Assembly: GCA_934045075.1 (NCBI GenBank)
Contig: OW203729.1
Location: 8,112,704 to 8,176,703 of the forward strand
Length of the DNA: 64,000 nucleotides
Reading direction: 5' to 3'
Origin: Yponomeuta sedellus
Lineage: Eukaryota > Arthropoda > Insecta > Lepidoptera > Yponomeutidae
Part shown: positions 1 through 12,310 of the stretch, piece by piece
How the letters are laid out: every line of letters begins with the position of its first letter
How positions within the stretch are numbered: position 1 is the first letter of the stretch
Position numbers and translations under genes: made by a program
Notes under the pieces: model-generated
Told to the model about the DNA's origin: nothing
Database searches by the model: none
Seen by the model: only the letters and a program-made list of their open reading frames with translations

Positions 1-142
1 GGTACCAGGTTCCAACCCAGACTGGGGAGAAAAGCAAACCCCATGTCTTAGATGTTTATATGTTTGTAATGTCGCAATTTCAGGTTCCCGCGATACAGGG
101 TATCAAGTTTGGAGCCAGAAGCAATATATGTGCCTGGATGTA
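1..142 (+). repeat. SINE family A, partial copy at window edge
   Basis: The tail of a tRNA-derived SINE whose tRNA head mostly lies left of the window. It matches the bodies of copies at 10326-10505, 48908-49131 and 53965-54172: a stretch reading cccatgtcttagatgttta, then cagggtatc, then ccagaagcaat, then a gtatgtaaa-type tail. Confidence 0.6.
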
Positions 143-3100
143 AAGGTTATGTTATGTAAATCTTATATTTAATTAATGTTCAAAAATACATTAGTTATTT
201 CTTAAAAGAAAATGCATTAGAATTTAAGAAATTTCTACCATACGTACGCGTAAGAATCTTTTATGTAAATATATTTATCTGTATGCAGCCAATACCTACG
301 TAAACAAAATGTTTCAAGTAAGAACTACGGGGATTGACCACGCGAAAATGTTTTGGTTCTTGGATAACCCCTCACGCTAGAGGTGCGCCGAGTTTAAATA
401 AATGATAATTAGGCGAGCTTAACTCTAGCAATAAAAAACTGGTATTAAACATTTACCCTTTACATTTTGTGGATTTGAAATCTTTAACTGATTGAAGACT
501 AATTCTAAGCCAAAGTCGTGCGTGCGTGCAACGACTAATGAATGTTAATGAAGTGAATGAGGTTTGCCAGGAACGTGGCTAGAGCAAGGCAAACGTTGGT
601 CTCTGCCTGCCCTACCCGGGATACAGGAGTGAGTTTATCTCTTAATTTGTGTTGTTTACTTGTACTCTTTACACTCAGCAGCTTTTCTTCTAAAAGTTTA
701 ATTGTAATTTTGATTCTCCTGACGCCGCCGTATATACGTAGGTTCAATATGGCCGCCAATTGTACCTCTTATTTTGTAACTGTCTCTGTGATATTTTCTC
801 AATAATAATTCTTTATTGTACACACCAGAAAATATCACAAAAGACTTTTCGCTCACATCTACAATTTTATATTGAACATATTTTTAGTGTTTCGAATCAA
901 CTAGGAAGTCTCTTATAGTTTCGTCATATCCGTCTGTCTGTCTGTCCGCGGCTTAAAGACGATTAGTACTAGAAGACTAAAATGTGGCATAGATATACAT
1001 ATAATCACACCAACAAAACGGTAGCAGAAAATGTTAAAAAAAAATAATCTTAACCTCCTAAGCCCTGGAGGTAACAGTTACTTCAAGTCTTCTAAAACTA
1101 CGTAGATTTTGAATAACTTTTTCCTCTTGTTGTCCAAAAATGACGATGAAAATATTGGACCCGGAGCAGTAAGTTTTCCGGACTTCCTACTAAACCTTTG
1201 GGTGTGAATTAAGAAAGTTATTCGTGAAGACCTATTTCTAGGACGCCAGGGCTTAGAAGGCTATACAAAAATTTATTAGGTATTATATATTATATCTTTT
1301 TTCTGTCTAAGTGGTATCGTTGGATTGGTCTTTTAAAAATACTGCGGGTGTAGGATGATGTTTTTGATTTGAGAAATATTAAGCTTTAAAGCGCAGTTTT
1401 TGTCAAAGTATGTCCCCCCAAGCTAATTTCTAGTATCAATCGTCATTGAGCTACACCGCGGACTGATGGACAGACAGACGACAGCTCGACGGGCATGACG
1501 ACACTATAAGGGTTTCTTGTCGACTAAGTAACCCAAAAACGTGACATTTATTTACTGTACCTTCACGCTTAGTTTAGTTTCTTTAAAGATGCGAGCGCGA
1601 CAGTTGGACAAAGTAAAAAAAAACTTGAAAGTAAAGTTTCTATTTCACCAATTAATCTAGAGCAAAAACTTTGGTTAAAGTAATTTTTCAGCCGCAGCGA
1701 AACTTTGTTGCGCCAAAACTTAATTATGATGACGCCGCAAAACAACGGAGTTAATGGATCGGAGCGTGAGAGTTTAACACCCACGGACATTTACTACAGA
1801 CAGTTCAATTTATTTACCTTTCACTGTGAGATGTTACAAGAAAATTAAATGATCAATAGATCACAGACGAGCAAAAAGTGGTATGTTTTGGTGCGGTCAG
1901 AGCGTGTTACTCAATGAACAGGCAAAACATAGTGGCCGCTTTCACTAAGTTTTAAATGACCGCGACAGTCAGGCAGACATTTATTTAATATTCTATTACG
2001 TAAATACCAACGTCTGCATGGACGGGGAAACCCTAACGATCGATTGAAAGTGGAATGAGTTCAATTTGGAGGAGTTGAACAAATGTTATTGGGTGTAACA
2101 ATTTTCCGTATTCCTATTCAAAAGGGAAAACATGTCAATACGAATAACTAATACTATGGTAAGTTAAAAAAGAAAAATATATCAGCGGTTCCGTACTATA
2201 TACATAGTGTTGATAATTATTTATTTCGGGTTTTTGAAGATTTTCCCATAGTAGAAGTCGTTCGTATAACGATTAAACCCTCTATACATAAGGATTTTGG
2301 TACAGTCGACAGCATATCAATCTTTACATTTTAGCTAGAAAGCCGCCAGTAACGAAACGGACAAGAATACACGAATGTCCAGGTTGATGTGCTGTTTGTC
2401 TGTACATTCTGTATACATTATTACAGTACGCTACAAAAGGGCAATTTATTGTTAAACTTCACGAATATAACGCAAAAAGTTCATCTCGTAGAGCTATGGA
2501 TGGAATAGCTCGAGCCAAGCTCAAAATAGAAGAACATAAAACGCATAAAATACCCTATAAACATACCGAATAAAACAAGCTTGGCTGTCTGGAAGAGATC
2601 ACTTTATAGATAGGACTTATAAACATTTGATATAAGGAATTCGTGTAAACAAATTTCTGTGTGTTTCGGTGTTTTCTACTGCACTCAAATGTTGCAGCTG
2701 ATCAATTCAAATTCAAATCAATTCAAATATACTTATTTCAACGTAAAGAATTTACATTCTGTTTGCTGAATGTCAATGTACAATGTAAAATGTAAGCCGC
2801 TGCCTTCGGGCCGTATTGTAGTGGAGAAAAAGGTAGCGGAAAAAAACTCCACTCTGACCATCTTTTCCTTTATCTATTAAATTAATCAGTGGTTCGACCA
2901 AGGACTTTTGATAGTTTTGTTGTAAGCATGGATCGCACGGAGTGAAATTTGGCACACATATAAACCGAAGTTCTGATTAGGCATCTACATAGTTTGTGGC
3001 CTACTAAGCCTGAATAAGCTTGCGAAAGAGATGCTAAGGCACACGATTATTCAAAGCGCCCGGCGCCCCAGGGCTTTTGAGGCATTCACTTTGTGAATAT

Positions 3101-3422
3101 TGTATCTCGACAGGCTTCCCAGAAACCTAGTAAGTCTTTAATTGGGATCACTAGCACCACTCGGAGAACTCTTGTCTACTTGTTTAGTTTTCAACATAAA
3201 TACTCCAAATCTAGCTAAGTGGACACTTAGGTATTTACTATCTAACTAGTCACAAGGTTTCTATTGTGTATTTTGCCGTTAGATATTGGTTATGCTATGA
3301 ATTTGAAGACAGTCTAGGTAGAGATAAAGGTTTTCACCATTATACTTGGAGAAGATCAATAAGATCGTATTAATAAGTGCCAATATTAGTTAACTTAATT
3401 GACTATTGACAATGTAAGGTTA
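143..3422. other. Intergenic, no gene recognised
   Basis: AT-rich sequence with only short open frames that lack codon bias or recognisable domains. At about 577-634 there is a fragment (ctctgcctgccctacccggg) of a dispersed repeat whose relatives appear near 11160, 22030 and 51790. A short inverted repeat with an agaaaatatcac arm lies near 790-840. Confidence 0.5.
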
Positions 3423-3641
3423 ATGGCCGATAAATGCAAAACTAAACACAGCCTGCGTCATGCGCAGAAGTTAAGAGCGGAAGGCACGTATGGAGGGGCA
3501 AATACGTGCTCTTTGTCGAATTTAGTTCACGCTTTAAAAGAAGAAATAAAAGCTGTAAATCTTTCACACAATGAATCGTTTCAAAACCACAACACGGAGT
3601 TTATAGAAGTTAAACCACGGCGTAAAGTCGCAAGGGTATGA
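3423..3641 (+). CDS. Hypothetical small ORF, 72 residues
   Basis: An open frame starting at an ATG (MADKCKTKH) and ending in TGA. The predicted product is basic, with no signal peptide or membrane segment and a Lys/Arg-rich end (KPRRKVARV). It does not look like a SINE or LINE shadow. The last codons overlap a possible splice donor (AAGG followed by GTATGA), so it could be an exon of a longer gene or a transposase remnant. I do not recognise the family, and there are no supporting neighbours. Chance ORF remains quite possible. Confidence 0.22.
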   Translation: MADKCKTKHSLRHAQKLRAEGTYGGANTCSLSNLVHALKEEIKAVNLSHNESFQNHNTEFIEVKPRRKVARV

Positions 3642-4465
3642 TTTGTGACTTTTTGTTTAGAATCCCGTGGGAGCACGGATCGGTAGGGCCAACTGAAAGT
3701 TATTAACGACTTTGCACGATAAGTGGTTATCGTATCTTTATACTAAAAAGTCAACTACGTACCTGTAAATTGTATGGATTGGAATTCAATGATATTTCCT
3801 CTTCTCACGGCAGTTACGGCGCCGGGCATCGATAGTTACGACACGTAACCCTATTGCCCCTTATTGTGCTCAATCCATAGGAGAAGAGACGTTAATTAAC
3901 AGACTACCGCTGAGTTCAACTGCGTCTCTACATTAACGTAACACCCATTAAAGTTTCGGACAGTTCCATCCTAACCATTTGGGGAATAGGCCACAGCGTT
4001 CGCTACAGAAACTATGCGAATATATTTGGATTGATAATGAAGCGAAAGCGTACCGCAATCACTAGGGAATGTTCTACGCTCCCGATATTATTATACGGGC
4101 ATTCGCTAATTACCTGATATTTGTCGTGGAATAAACACACAGATTTATGTTCAGTAAGCTCAGTTCTGAAACTTCATTATTAGCATTGTGCGCTGTCTAC
4201 ATATCGACGAATCGTTTACTGGCTCTTCTTTTTTGTGCAGAGTTTCTTGTCCAGCTTCTAATCACATGATTGCAGACGCGAGTTACAAATTAAAATATCG
4301 TGTTGCTCTCCGTGACAGAGCGATGACGGCAGACAAGATTGTTTTGATTGTTTTGTGATCCGAGGTGTGACCGACATCGATATCCTGAACCGAGGCACGT
4401 ACAAAAAGATGACTTTTTTGGGCAGTTTTTAAGGAGACGGTATCGCTTTCATTGATAGTTTTGCC
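3642..4465. other. Intergenic, nothing recognised
   Basis: No coding signal, no tRNA-like sequence and no obvious repeat boundaries were seen here. Confidence 0.4.
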
Positions 4466-4479
4466 TAGTCCATTAGATT

Positions 4480-4712
4480 ATATTCTTTTTAATGCACTAA
4501 CCCGTGCTAAGGACTATTTAAAAAACCTATTTAGAGGCTAAAAATTCCACCCATGCCGGGACTCGAACCCGCGACCTCCCAACTGAGGTAACGGTCGACC
4601 ACCAGGTCGCCCATTAGCTCAGTTGGGACAGCGCTGGCATGGTTAGCCAGAGGTCGCGGGTTCGAGTCCCGGCATGGGTGGAATTTTTAGCCTCTAAATA
4701 GGTTTTTTAAAA
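4480..4712. repeat. Family T fold-back tRNA element with 14-bp target duplication
   Basis: The insert is bounded by a direct repeat tagtccattagatt at 4466-4479 and 4713-4726. It holds an inverted copy of the family T trailer and of the 3' half of a tRNA-like sequence, then a complete tRNA-like unit on the plus strand (about 4608-4681), then the trailer again. The ends are therefore inverted repeats beginning ttttaaaaaacctatttaga. A box (tagctcagttggga) and B box (ggttcgagtcc) are visible. Anticodon-loop position reads GGT in this copy. It is the same family as the array at 5779-9293. Confidence 0.8.
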
Positions 4713-4845
4713 TAGTCCATTAGATTTTAGATCTTAGTTTAGGAAATATAACACACGAACAGAAAATGTATTTAACACTGGAACAATTGAGTCCTTTACG
4801 TGCCAGATATTTACGCAGCTTCTCTTGGCAATCTACCAGATTAGA

Positions 4846-4977
4846 TAACTTAATATTTTGACGCTACAGTACCATGGGATTTGTTTTTAGAAGCACAAAA
4901 CACACTATTAGTAAATAGTGTGTTTTGTGCTTCTAAAAACAAATCCCATGGTACTGTAGCGTCAAAATATTAAGTTA
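4846..4977. repeat. Perfect palindrome, 64-bp arms
   Basis: Arm 4846-4909 is the exact reverse complement of arm 4914-4977, separated by the four bases agta. The inner ends read cacactatt and aatagtgtg. No coding content was seen. Arms this perfect imply a recent origin or an assembly fold-back artefact. Confidence 0.9.
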
Positions 4978-5766
4978 GTAATACTGATAAAAATGCAACA
5001 TGTATAGTAATACCGAGAACTAGCTAAAGACTTTCACGACTTGTGACCGCACCACATAGACTTCTCGAAAAATCCGCCACCGGGTAAAAGCACAATAAAT
5101 GAGCTATTTTTGGCTATCAAGACGCTTCGCTAATAAAATAAAGATACGGACGTGAAGTCACGAGAGTAGTAAATCCAGCAATCTCCGCAATCAGATGAAT
5201 ATAACCGTACTCGGCCTACGATGCTAGCAAGTTACAGCTTAATTGCAATAATCTCGAATGCCCCATATACACGCACATGAATCACAAGAGAAGAACACCA
5301 AGGCCACTGTGTGGTAGGAAACAGATTTGCATTATTTTAAGTTTATCAACTTTTACTCCTGTAAGTGGGGAAATAGTCATGTATTTTTTGGGTTTTTTCA
5401 TGCTCACTAGTAAACTTTGCTTATGAGTAATTTAGGCAAAGTTTGGGCAAAGCTTGACAACGTTTAATCATCATTTCTCTTTTGTATGTGACAAACGTCC
5501 CTGGTTACCATATCACAGTATCCTACGTTTGGGATCAGTACAAATAATGGACAACAGTGCAAAAATAAAGCCCTATGATTTTATTGCTTTTTCGAGAAGA
5601 AAACAGAAAAATAAGGGACACGTAATTATTCTTTTGTCTATTTCTTTGGAAATAATAGTTATAGATTTTAGGTTTAGTTTTTCAGGAGATAATCATAGTG
5701 TACATAATTATATTGACTAAGTCCTACATAATAATTATTAATTTTTTTACATATTTATTTTATGTC
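4978..5766. other. Intergenic, nothing recognised
   Basis: No gene, tRNA-like sequence or bounded repeat was identified. An 88-codon open frame at 5454-5720 starts at a non-ATG codon and has no recognisable features. Confidence 0.4.
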
Positions 5767-5778
5767 AATATATTTAAT

Positions 5779-8700
5779 TTTAAAAACCTATTTAGAGGCT
5801 AAAAATTTCACCCATGCCGGGATTCGAACCCGCAACCTCTGGCTATCCGTACCAGCGCTCTACCAATTGAGCCAATGGGCGACTCACGGCATCAGTGAAA
5901 TTTCGAACCTCTTTACAATATTCTCTGTATTACGTACAGGCAGCGACATCTGACTTAAGCAAATTGCATTACTTAAAGCCCCGTCCACGTACTTTGCAGT
6001 TAGGTTTTAACATCGGAACGATATCACTGTACCCACATGATTACACTATTTTTATTTTTAATGCACTAACCCGTGCTAAGGAACAAATTTAAAAACCTAT
6101 TTAGAGGCTAAAAATTTCACCCATGCCGGGATTCGAACCCGCAACCTCTGGCTATCCGTACCAGCGCTCTACCAATTGAGCCAATGGGCGACTCACGGCA
6201 TCAGTGAAATTTCGAACCTCTTTACAATATTCTCTGTATTACGTACAGGCAGCGACATCTGACTTAAGCAAATTGCATTACTTAAAGCCCCGTCCACGTA
6301 CTTTGCAGTTAGGTTTTAACATCGGAACGATATCACTGTACCCACATGATTACACTATTTTTATTTTTAATGCACTAACCCGTGCTAAGGAACAAATTTA
6401 AAAACCTATTTAGAGGCTAAAAATTTCACCCATGCCGGGATTCGAACCCGCAACCTCTGGCTATCCGTACCAGCGCTCTACCAATTGAGCCAATGGGCGA
6501 CTCACGGCATCAGTGAAATTTCGAACCTCTTTACAATATTCTCTGTATTACGTACAGGCAGCGACATCTGACTTAAGCAAATTGCATTACTTAAAGCCCC
6601 GTCCACGTACTTTGCAGTTAGGTTTTAACATCGGAACGATATCACTGTACCCACATGATTACACTATTTTTATTTTTAATGCACTAACCCGTGCTAAGGA
6701 ACAAATTTAAAAACCTATTTAGAGGCTAAAAATTTCACCCATGCCGGGATTCGAACCCGCAACCTCTGGCTATCCGTACCAGCGCTCTACCAATTGAGCC
6801 AATGGGCGACTCACGGCATCAGTGAAATTTCGAACCTCTTTACAATATTCTCTGTATTACGTACAGGCAGCGACATCTGACTTAAGCAAATTGCATTACT
6901 TAAAGCCCCGTCCACGTACTTTGCAGTTAGGTTTTAACATCGGAACGATATCACTGTACCCACATGATTACACTATTTTTATTTTTAATGCACTAACCCG
7001 TGCTAAGGAACAAATTTAAAAACCTATTTAGAGGCTAAAAATTTCACCCATGCCGGGATTCGAACCCGCAACCTCTGGCTATCCGTACCAGCGCTCTACC
7101 AATTGAGCCAATGGGCGACTCACGGCATCAGTGAAATTTCGAACCTCTTTACAATATTCTCTGTATTACGTACAGGCAGCGACATCTGACTTAAGCAAAT
7201 TGCATTACTTAAAGCCCCGTCCACGTACTTTGCAGTTAGGTTTTAACATCGGAACGATATCACTGTACCCACATGATTACACTATTTTTATTTTTAATGC
7301 ACTAACCCGTGCTAAGGAACAAATTTAAAAACCTATTTAGAGGCTAAAAATTTTTTTCACCCATGCCGGGATTCGAACCCGCAACCTCTGGCTATCCGTA
7401 CCAGCGCTCTACCAATTGAGCCAATGGGCGACTCACGGCATCAGTGAAATTTCGAACCTCTTTACAATATTCTCTGTATTACGTACAGGCAGCGACATCT
7501 GACTTAAGCAAATTGCATTACTTAAAGCCCCGTCCACGTACTTTGCAGTTAGGTTTTAACATCGGAACGATATCACTGTACCCACATGATTACACTATTT
7601 TTATTTTTAATGCACTAACCCGTGCTAAGGAACAAATTTAAAAACCTATTTAGAGGCTAAAAATTTCACCCATGCCGGGATTCGAACCCGCAACCTCTGG
7701 CTATCCGTACCAGCGCTCTACCAATTGAGCCAATGGGCGACTCACGGCATCAGTGAAATTTCGAACCTCTTTACAATATTCTCTGTATTACGTACAGGCA
7801 GCGACATCTGACTTAAGCAAATTGCATTACTTAAAGCCCCGTCCACGTACTTTGCAGTTAGGTTTTAACATCGGAACGATATCACTGTACCCACATGATT
7901 ACACTATTTTTATTTTTAATGCACTAACCCGTGCTAAGGAACAAATTTAAAAACCTATTTAGAGGCTAAAAAAAAAAAAAAAAAATTTTTAGCCTCTAAA
8001 TAGGTTTTTAAATTTGTTCCTTAGCACGGGTTAGTGCATTAAAAATAAAAATAGTGTAATCATGTGGGTACAGTGATATCGTTCCGATGTTAAAACCTAA
8101 CTGCAAAGTACGTGGACGGGGCTTTAAGTAATGCAATTTGCTTAAGTCAGATGTCGCTGCCTGTACGTAATACAGAGAATATTGTAAAGAGGTTCGAAAT
8201 TTCACTGATGCCGTGAGTCGCCCATTGGCTCAATTGGTAGAGCGCTGGTACGGATAGCCAGAGGTTGCGGGTTCGAATCCCGGCATGGGTGAAATTTTTA
8301 GCCTCTAAATAGGTTTTTAAATTTGTTCCTTAGCACGGGTTAGTGCATTAAAAATAAAAATAGTGTAATCATGTGGGTACAGTGATATCGTTCCGATGTT
8401 AAAACCTAACTGCAAAGTACGTGGACGGGGCTTTAAGTAATGCAATTTGCTTAAGTCAGATGTCGCTGCCTGTACGTAATACAGAGAATATTGTAAAGAG
8501 GTTCGAAATTTCACTGATGCCGTGAGTCGCCCATTGGCTCAATTGGTAGAGCGCTGGTACGGATAGCCAGAGGTTGCGGGTTCGAATCCCGGCATGGGTG
8601 AAATTTTTAGCCTCTAAATAGGTTTTTAAATTTGTTCCTTAGCACGGGTTAGTGCATTAAAAATAAAAATAGTGTAATCATGTGGGTACAGTGATATCGT

Positions 8701-9293
8701 TCCGATGTTAAAACCTAACTGCAAAGTACGTGGACGGGGCTTTAAGTAATGCAATTTGCTTAAGTCAGATGTCGCTGCCTGTACGTAATACAGAGAATAT
8801 TGTAAAGAGGTTCGAAATTTCACTGATGCCGTGAGTCGCCCATTGGCTCAATTGGTAGAGCGCTGGTACGGATAGCCAGAGGTTGCGGGTTCGAATCCCG
8901 GCATGGGTGAAATTTTTAGCCTCTAAATAGGTTTTTAAATTTGTTCCTTAGCACGGGTTAGTGCATTAAAAATAAAAATAGTGTAATCATGTGGGTACAG
9001 TGATATCGTTCCGATGTTAAAACCTAACTGCAAAGTACGTGGACGGGGCTTTAAGTAATGCAATTTGCTTAAGTCAGATGTCGCTGCCTGTACGTAATAC
9101 AGAGAATATTGTAAAGAGGTTCGAAATTTCACTGATGCCGTGAGTCGCCCATTGGCTCAATTGGTAGAGCGCTGGTACGGATAGCCAGAGGTTGCGGGTT
9201 CGAATCCCGGCATGGGTGAAATTTTTAGCCTCTAAATAGGTTTTTAAATTTGTTCCTTAGCACGGGTTAGTGCATTAAAAATAAAAATAGTGT
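5779..9293. repeat. Palindromic tandem array of tRNA-like 309-bp units (family T)
   Basis: Seven direct units (5779-7967) are followed by four complete units and a partial one (7986-9293) in the opposite orientation. The halves meet at an A18/T5 junction (7968-7990) where the tRNA part is missing. Unit period is 309 bp; the sixth unit is 4 bp longer because of a T run at 7351-7357. Otherwise the units look identical by eye. The block is flanked by the 12-bp direct repeat aatatatttaat at 5767-5778 and 9294-9305, which suggests one insertion event. In each unit a tRNA-like sequence points away from the unit trailer, which reads tagcctctaaataggttttt, then ccttagcacgggttagtgca. A 65-codon open frame per unit is a by-product of the repeat, not a gene. 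Confidence 0.93.
5808..5881 (-). repeat. tRNA-like head, first of 11 copies in the array
   Basis: This 74-nt sequence has a good internal polymerase III promoter: A box tggctcaattgg and B box ggttcgaatcc. Minus-strand copies are at 5808-5881, 6117-6190, 6426-6499, 6735-6808, 7044-7117, 7357-7430 and 7666-7739. Plus-strand copies are at 8219-8292, 8528-8601, 8837-8910 and 9146-9219. The D stem (gctc/gagc) and anticodon stem (ctggt/gccag) form, with loop acggata, so the anticodon position reads GGA. An extra G where the T stem meets the acceptor stem spoils the canonical fold. I read it as a SINE-type tRNA head rather than a working tRNA gene. Confidence 0.8.
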
Positions 9294-9305
9294 AATATAT
9301 TTAAT

Positions 9306-10325
9306 GTCAAGGTATTCTACAGCTGAATAAAAGCATTTTTCTACTGGCCAATTGTTGTTGACAATTGACATTTTATTTTTATTTTTTTGGCTGACAAAGG
9401 CAAAGGCGTAGATACCACGCTGTAGAGCCGCTGTGCCGGCTTTTTTTATTGTGTAATTTTTAAATTTTTTCTGTAATAAAATAACAGAAAAATCTTTGAG
9501 TATTTTTCATGTATTCCTTGAAGCTTAATCTCCAAATGTTTTTTTTTTATTTCAGCTTCATATTTTTTTGTATTATTGTCCATTGTATTGCTATTATTAA
9601 ATAGAACAAAGAATATGTAATGCTTGTACCGTAGGAAAGAGTAGTATGTTCTAGCAATGAAGTCGTGGACCCGGCGAGTTTTCCACACACCTGCGCGGGC
9701 GCGGCAGAGCGGAACACTTTCCAGCAATGATTTCAACGGAGTTGAATTACACGTCGATTCGATAGGATATCGAATCACTCGCGGTTGGACAGGATGTGAG
9801 TTGCGCAAGTTTAAACAGGTAGATATCCTAAAAATTGTATTCAATATGTACATATTGAACAAAAATTACATTAACAGAAATTATTTATCTGGTATCTATA
9901 CAGAACCTCTTACTCTCTCAGGAGGGAAATATATTACACAGGTTGTTTTTTGACGGAAGAGGTGGAAGATAATATCGTATCGTAGCATAATGAGCCTACT
10001 AGGCTTTGATGCGACTTTATACAGCGTGTTCTTGCAACAACGCAAAACCTGTAAACCATTGCTGCAGTATCGATAATAAGATAAGAATATTCTTTATTGT
10101 ATACCGGAAAAATAGTTACAAAAACGGCAGATACAAAAGATCAAATACAATTGGCGGCCTTATTGCTAAAAGCAATTTCTTCCAGGCAACCTCAAATTGG
10201 AGAATTCTTATAATACTTATAAGCCACTTCTAGTAATAATAAGCTAAATTCAAAATTTTCCATTTATTTTTTCATACACATTACTCGTCCTGGTTGTATG
10301 AAAAACAAAACGATCTACCTATTCC
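9306..10325. other. Intergenic, no gene recognised
   Basis: AT-rich. Overlapping open frames at 9446-9953 have no recognisable domains. The segment near 10090 (tctttattgtataccgg) resembles a short motif at about 812 and 16110 and may be a LINE 3'-end remnant. Confidence 0.4.
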
Positions 10326-10505
10326 GAACTCTGTGGCGCAGCGGTAGCGCATCTGCCTACCATTCGAGAGGTCCCGGGTTCAAACCCCGGTTGGGGAATA
10401 AACCCCAGGTCTTGGATGTTTACATCTCTGTGATGTTGCTTATTCTGGTTTCCATGACTCAGGGTATCCTATTGTAGGACCAGAAGCAATGTGGCTGTAT
10501 GTAAA
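10326..10505 (+). repeat. SINE family A, near-complete copy
   Basis: The tRNA-derived head (A box tggcgcagcggtagcg, B box ggttcaaacccc) covers about the first 75 nt. It is followed by the family A body with caggtcttggatgttta, cagggtatcc and ccagaagcaatg, and by a gtatgtaaa tail. Diverged copies occur at 1, 48908, 53965 and 61985. Confidence 0.8.
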
Positions 10506-12274
10506 TTGAGATTTTTTTACTTTTGCTTAAGTAGTTTCAATATCGTTTTCAGGTTTTGCGTTATTTTACAGATCTTGTAGCAACCAGGCCATGTAGCACG
10601 TAAGTATACGTCTCACTATTAGGCACAGGTCTTTTTTTGGACAGTATGGGCTTAATTATTACGTAGACCCATCGCTCATTGACGATCAAGCGCAGAATGT
10701 AAACGCCTTCGACGAACAGGTTTCTTTACGTTGTTTTTCTTCGCCATTATAGTTCGACATTACTATTACAAATGTACAAAGAGTAGCATTAGTAGACTTC
10801 GGAGAAATGCGAGGGATTGGAGTTGGACTGAAGAGCGGATTTATATAAGACCGGAAATTTATCCCCTTCAATGTTTAATTAGATACTCCTGCAAAGTTGT
10901 TCACAAACACTATATCACACAATTTATGTTTTAGATAACATCTAGGTCAGGTTGTCTCATCCTAGGCTATGTGATGCGATGCTGTATGTAATTGAAATGC
11001 GCCCACGCGAAGATGATATTTACCTTCCGTCTGAGAGTAGCTCGCGGGCATATTATGAATAATCATGGCTCTGTTTACTCTATCAACGTTTAAATTTATA
11101 CAGACAAATTATTGGAACTTCGTCGTATCTGATACGTATAATACCTAAACATAAAATAACCTCACGCCTGTATCCCAGAGGGGTAGGCAGAGACCAGGGA
11201 CTGCTACTTGGCACGATCCTGACAGATCACCCACATTCGCAATATATATGTATAATATATTGGATTAGTCAACATTTCTTTCTCTAGTCACTACATCCTC
11301 TTTCAGTAAACCTATAATACCTGATGTTAGTGAATAAACTGAAGTTTTGGAAAGGACTGGGATTGTATCCTTGTGCCCAACAGTAGAACGTGTATGCTGC
11401 TTAGTTGGGAAATAATGTTATATAAAGAACCTTCCTGCAATTTCATAAGATTTCCTGCATAACGTGCATAACATTATTAAGTTCAAGATCGAATTACTTG
11501 TCCTGGCTAATGTATTTTTAATAGGGGTGCAGTGTGGGCCACTGATTGCATCACTAGCCAGCTTCCGATTGCTTATCTTTATTGAGATCATCCGTCATGA
11601 TTGATGACCAAGAAGCAGAAAGATCTGGTTCATAATTGGTTGTGGAATATTTTGTGGGATTGCACAATACGCAAATTCGTGTTAAATGATTGATTCGTTA
11701 ATAATGCTTATGCGGCTGATGCCGCCGACATTTAGGACATTTAGTCTTCGGTGCTTTCACAATAACAAAAGACAATTCATGCGAAAATTTGCCCGGAAAT
11801 AATCCATTACGGCCAATCGCTGCTTGACCACAGAATTAATTCAAGAGGCTTCACTGCTTTTGCATGTCCAACTTTCTGTTTATGCTTACAGAGATTTAAA
11901 AAGCAACCCGATGCTAAGTAACTAATAGAAAAAAGAATATATAAATATTATTTTTTTCTAGGACTATAATCGATTTCCGCTAAAAAACGCCGTTTTGGAA
12001 GAAACGATTTTAAGATGGTCTAGGCTGAGGGCTCTAAACTTATTAGTATTACCGTTATTAAGATTTATGATATTAACATTTTGCAAGGACCTATTATAAA
12101 CAGAGAAATGTTTTTTCCATTGATGGTTATTTTATCGGATAGTTCCGATAATAGCCCCCTTAAAGTTGAGACATATTTACTATCTACCGGTATTTTTAAC
12201 CTAGAAAATCATAAAGACGTCGTTGTCGTTTTGTTTTTTGTGAAACTCTAGCTGCAGTACAAATTTTCCACGCT
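10506..12274. other. Intergenic, no gene; one dispersed-repeat fragment
   Basis: At about 11160-11245 a fragment (tcacgcctgtatcccagagg then gtaggcagagacca) matches a family also seen near 600, 22030 and 51790-51865. The rest shows nothing I can name. Confidence 0.45.
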
Positions 12275-12310
12275 CCAAGTGATATTGGCTGAACACTGAA
12301 TATCACTTGG
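12275..12310. repeat. Hairpin, 12-bp perfect arms
   Basis: ccaagtgatatt and its exact reverse complement aatatcacttgg are separated by 12 nt. No associated gene is visible, so a function is not inferred. Confidence 0.6.

Noticed and set aside
557..805. 82-codon open frame on the plus strand
   Set aside because: It starts inside a dispersed repeat fragment and shows no domain or codon bias.
8219..8292. Functional tRNA gene cluster (tRNA-Ser or Thr)
   Set aside because: The extra G between T stem and acceptor stem breaks the canonical fold, the anticodon GGA would need a long variable arm for Ser, and the units have SINE-like ends and target duplications.
5895..9132. Eleven identical 65-codon open frames, one per array unit
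   Set aside because: They are copies of one non-coding repeat unit; the frame overlaps the body of a tRNA-like repeat and has no protein features.
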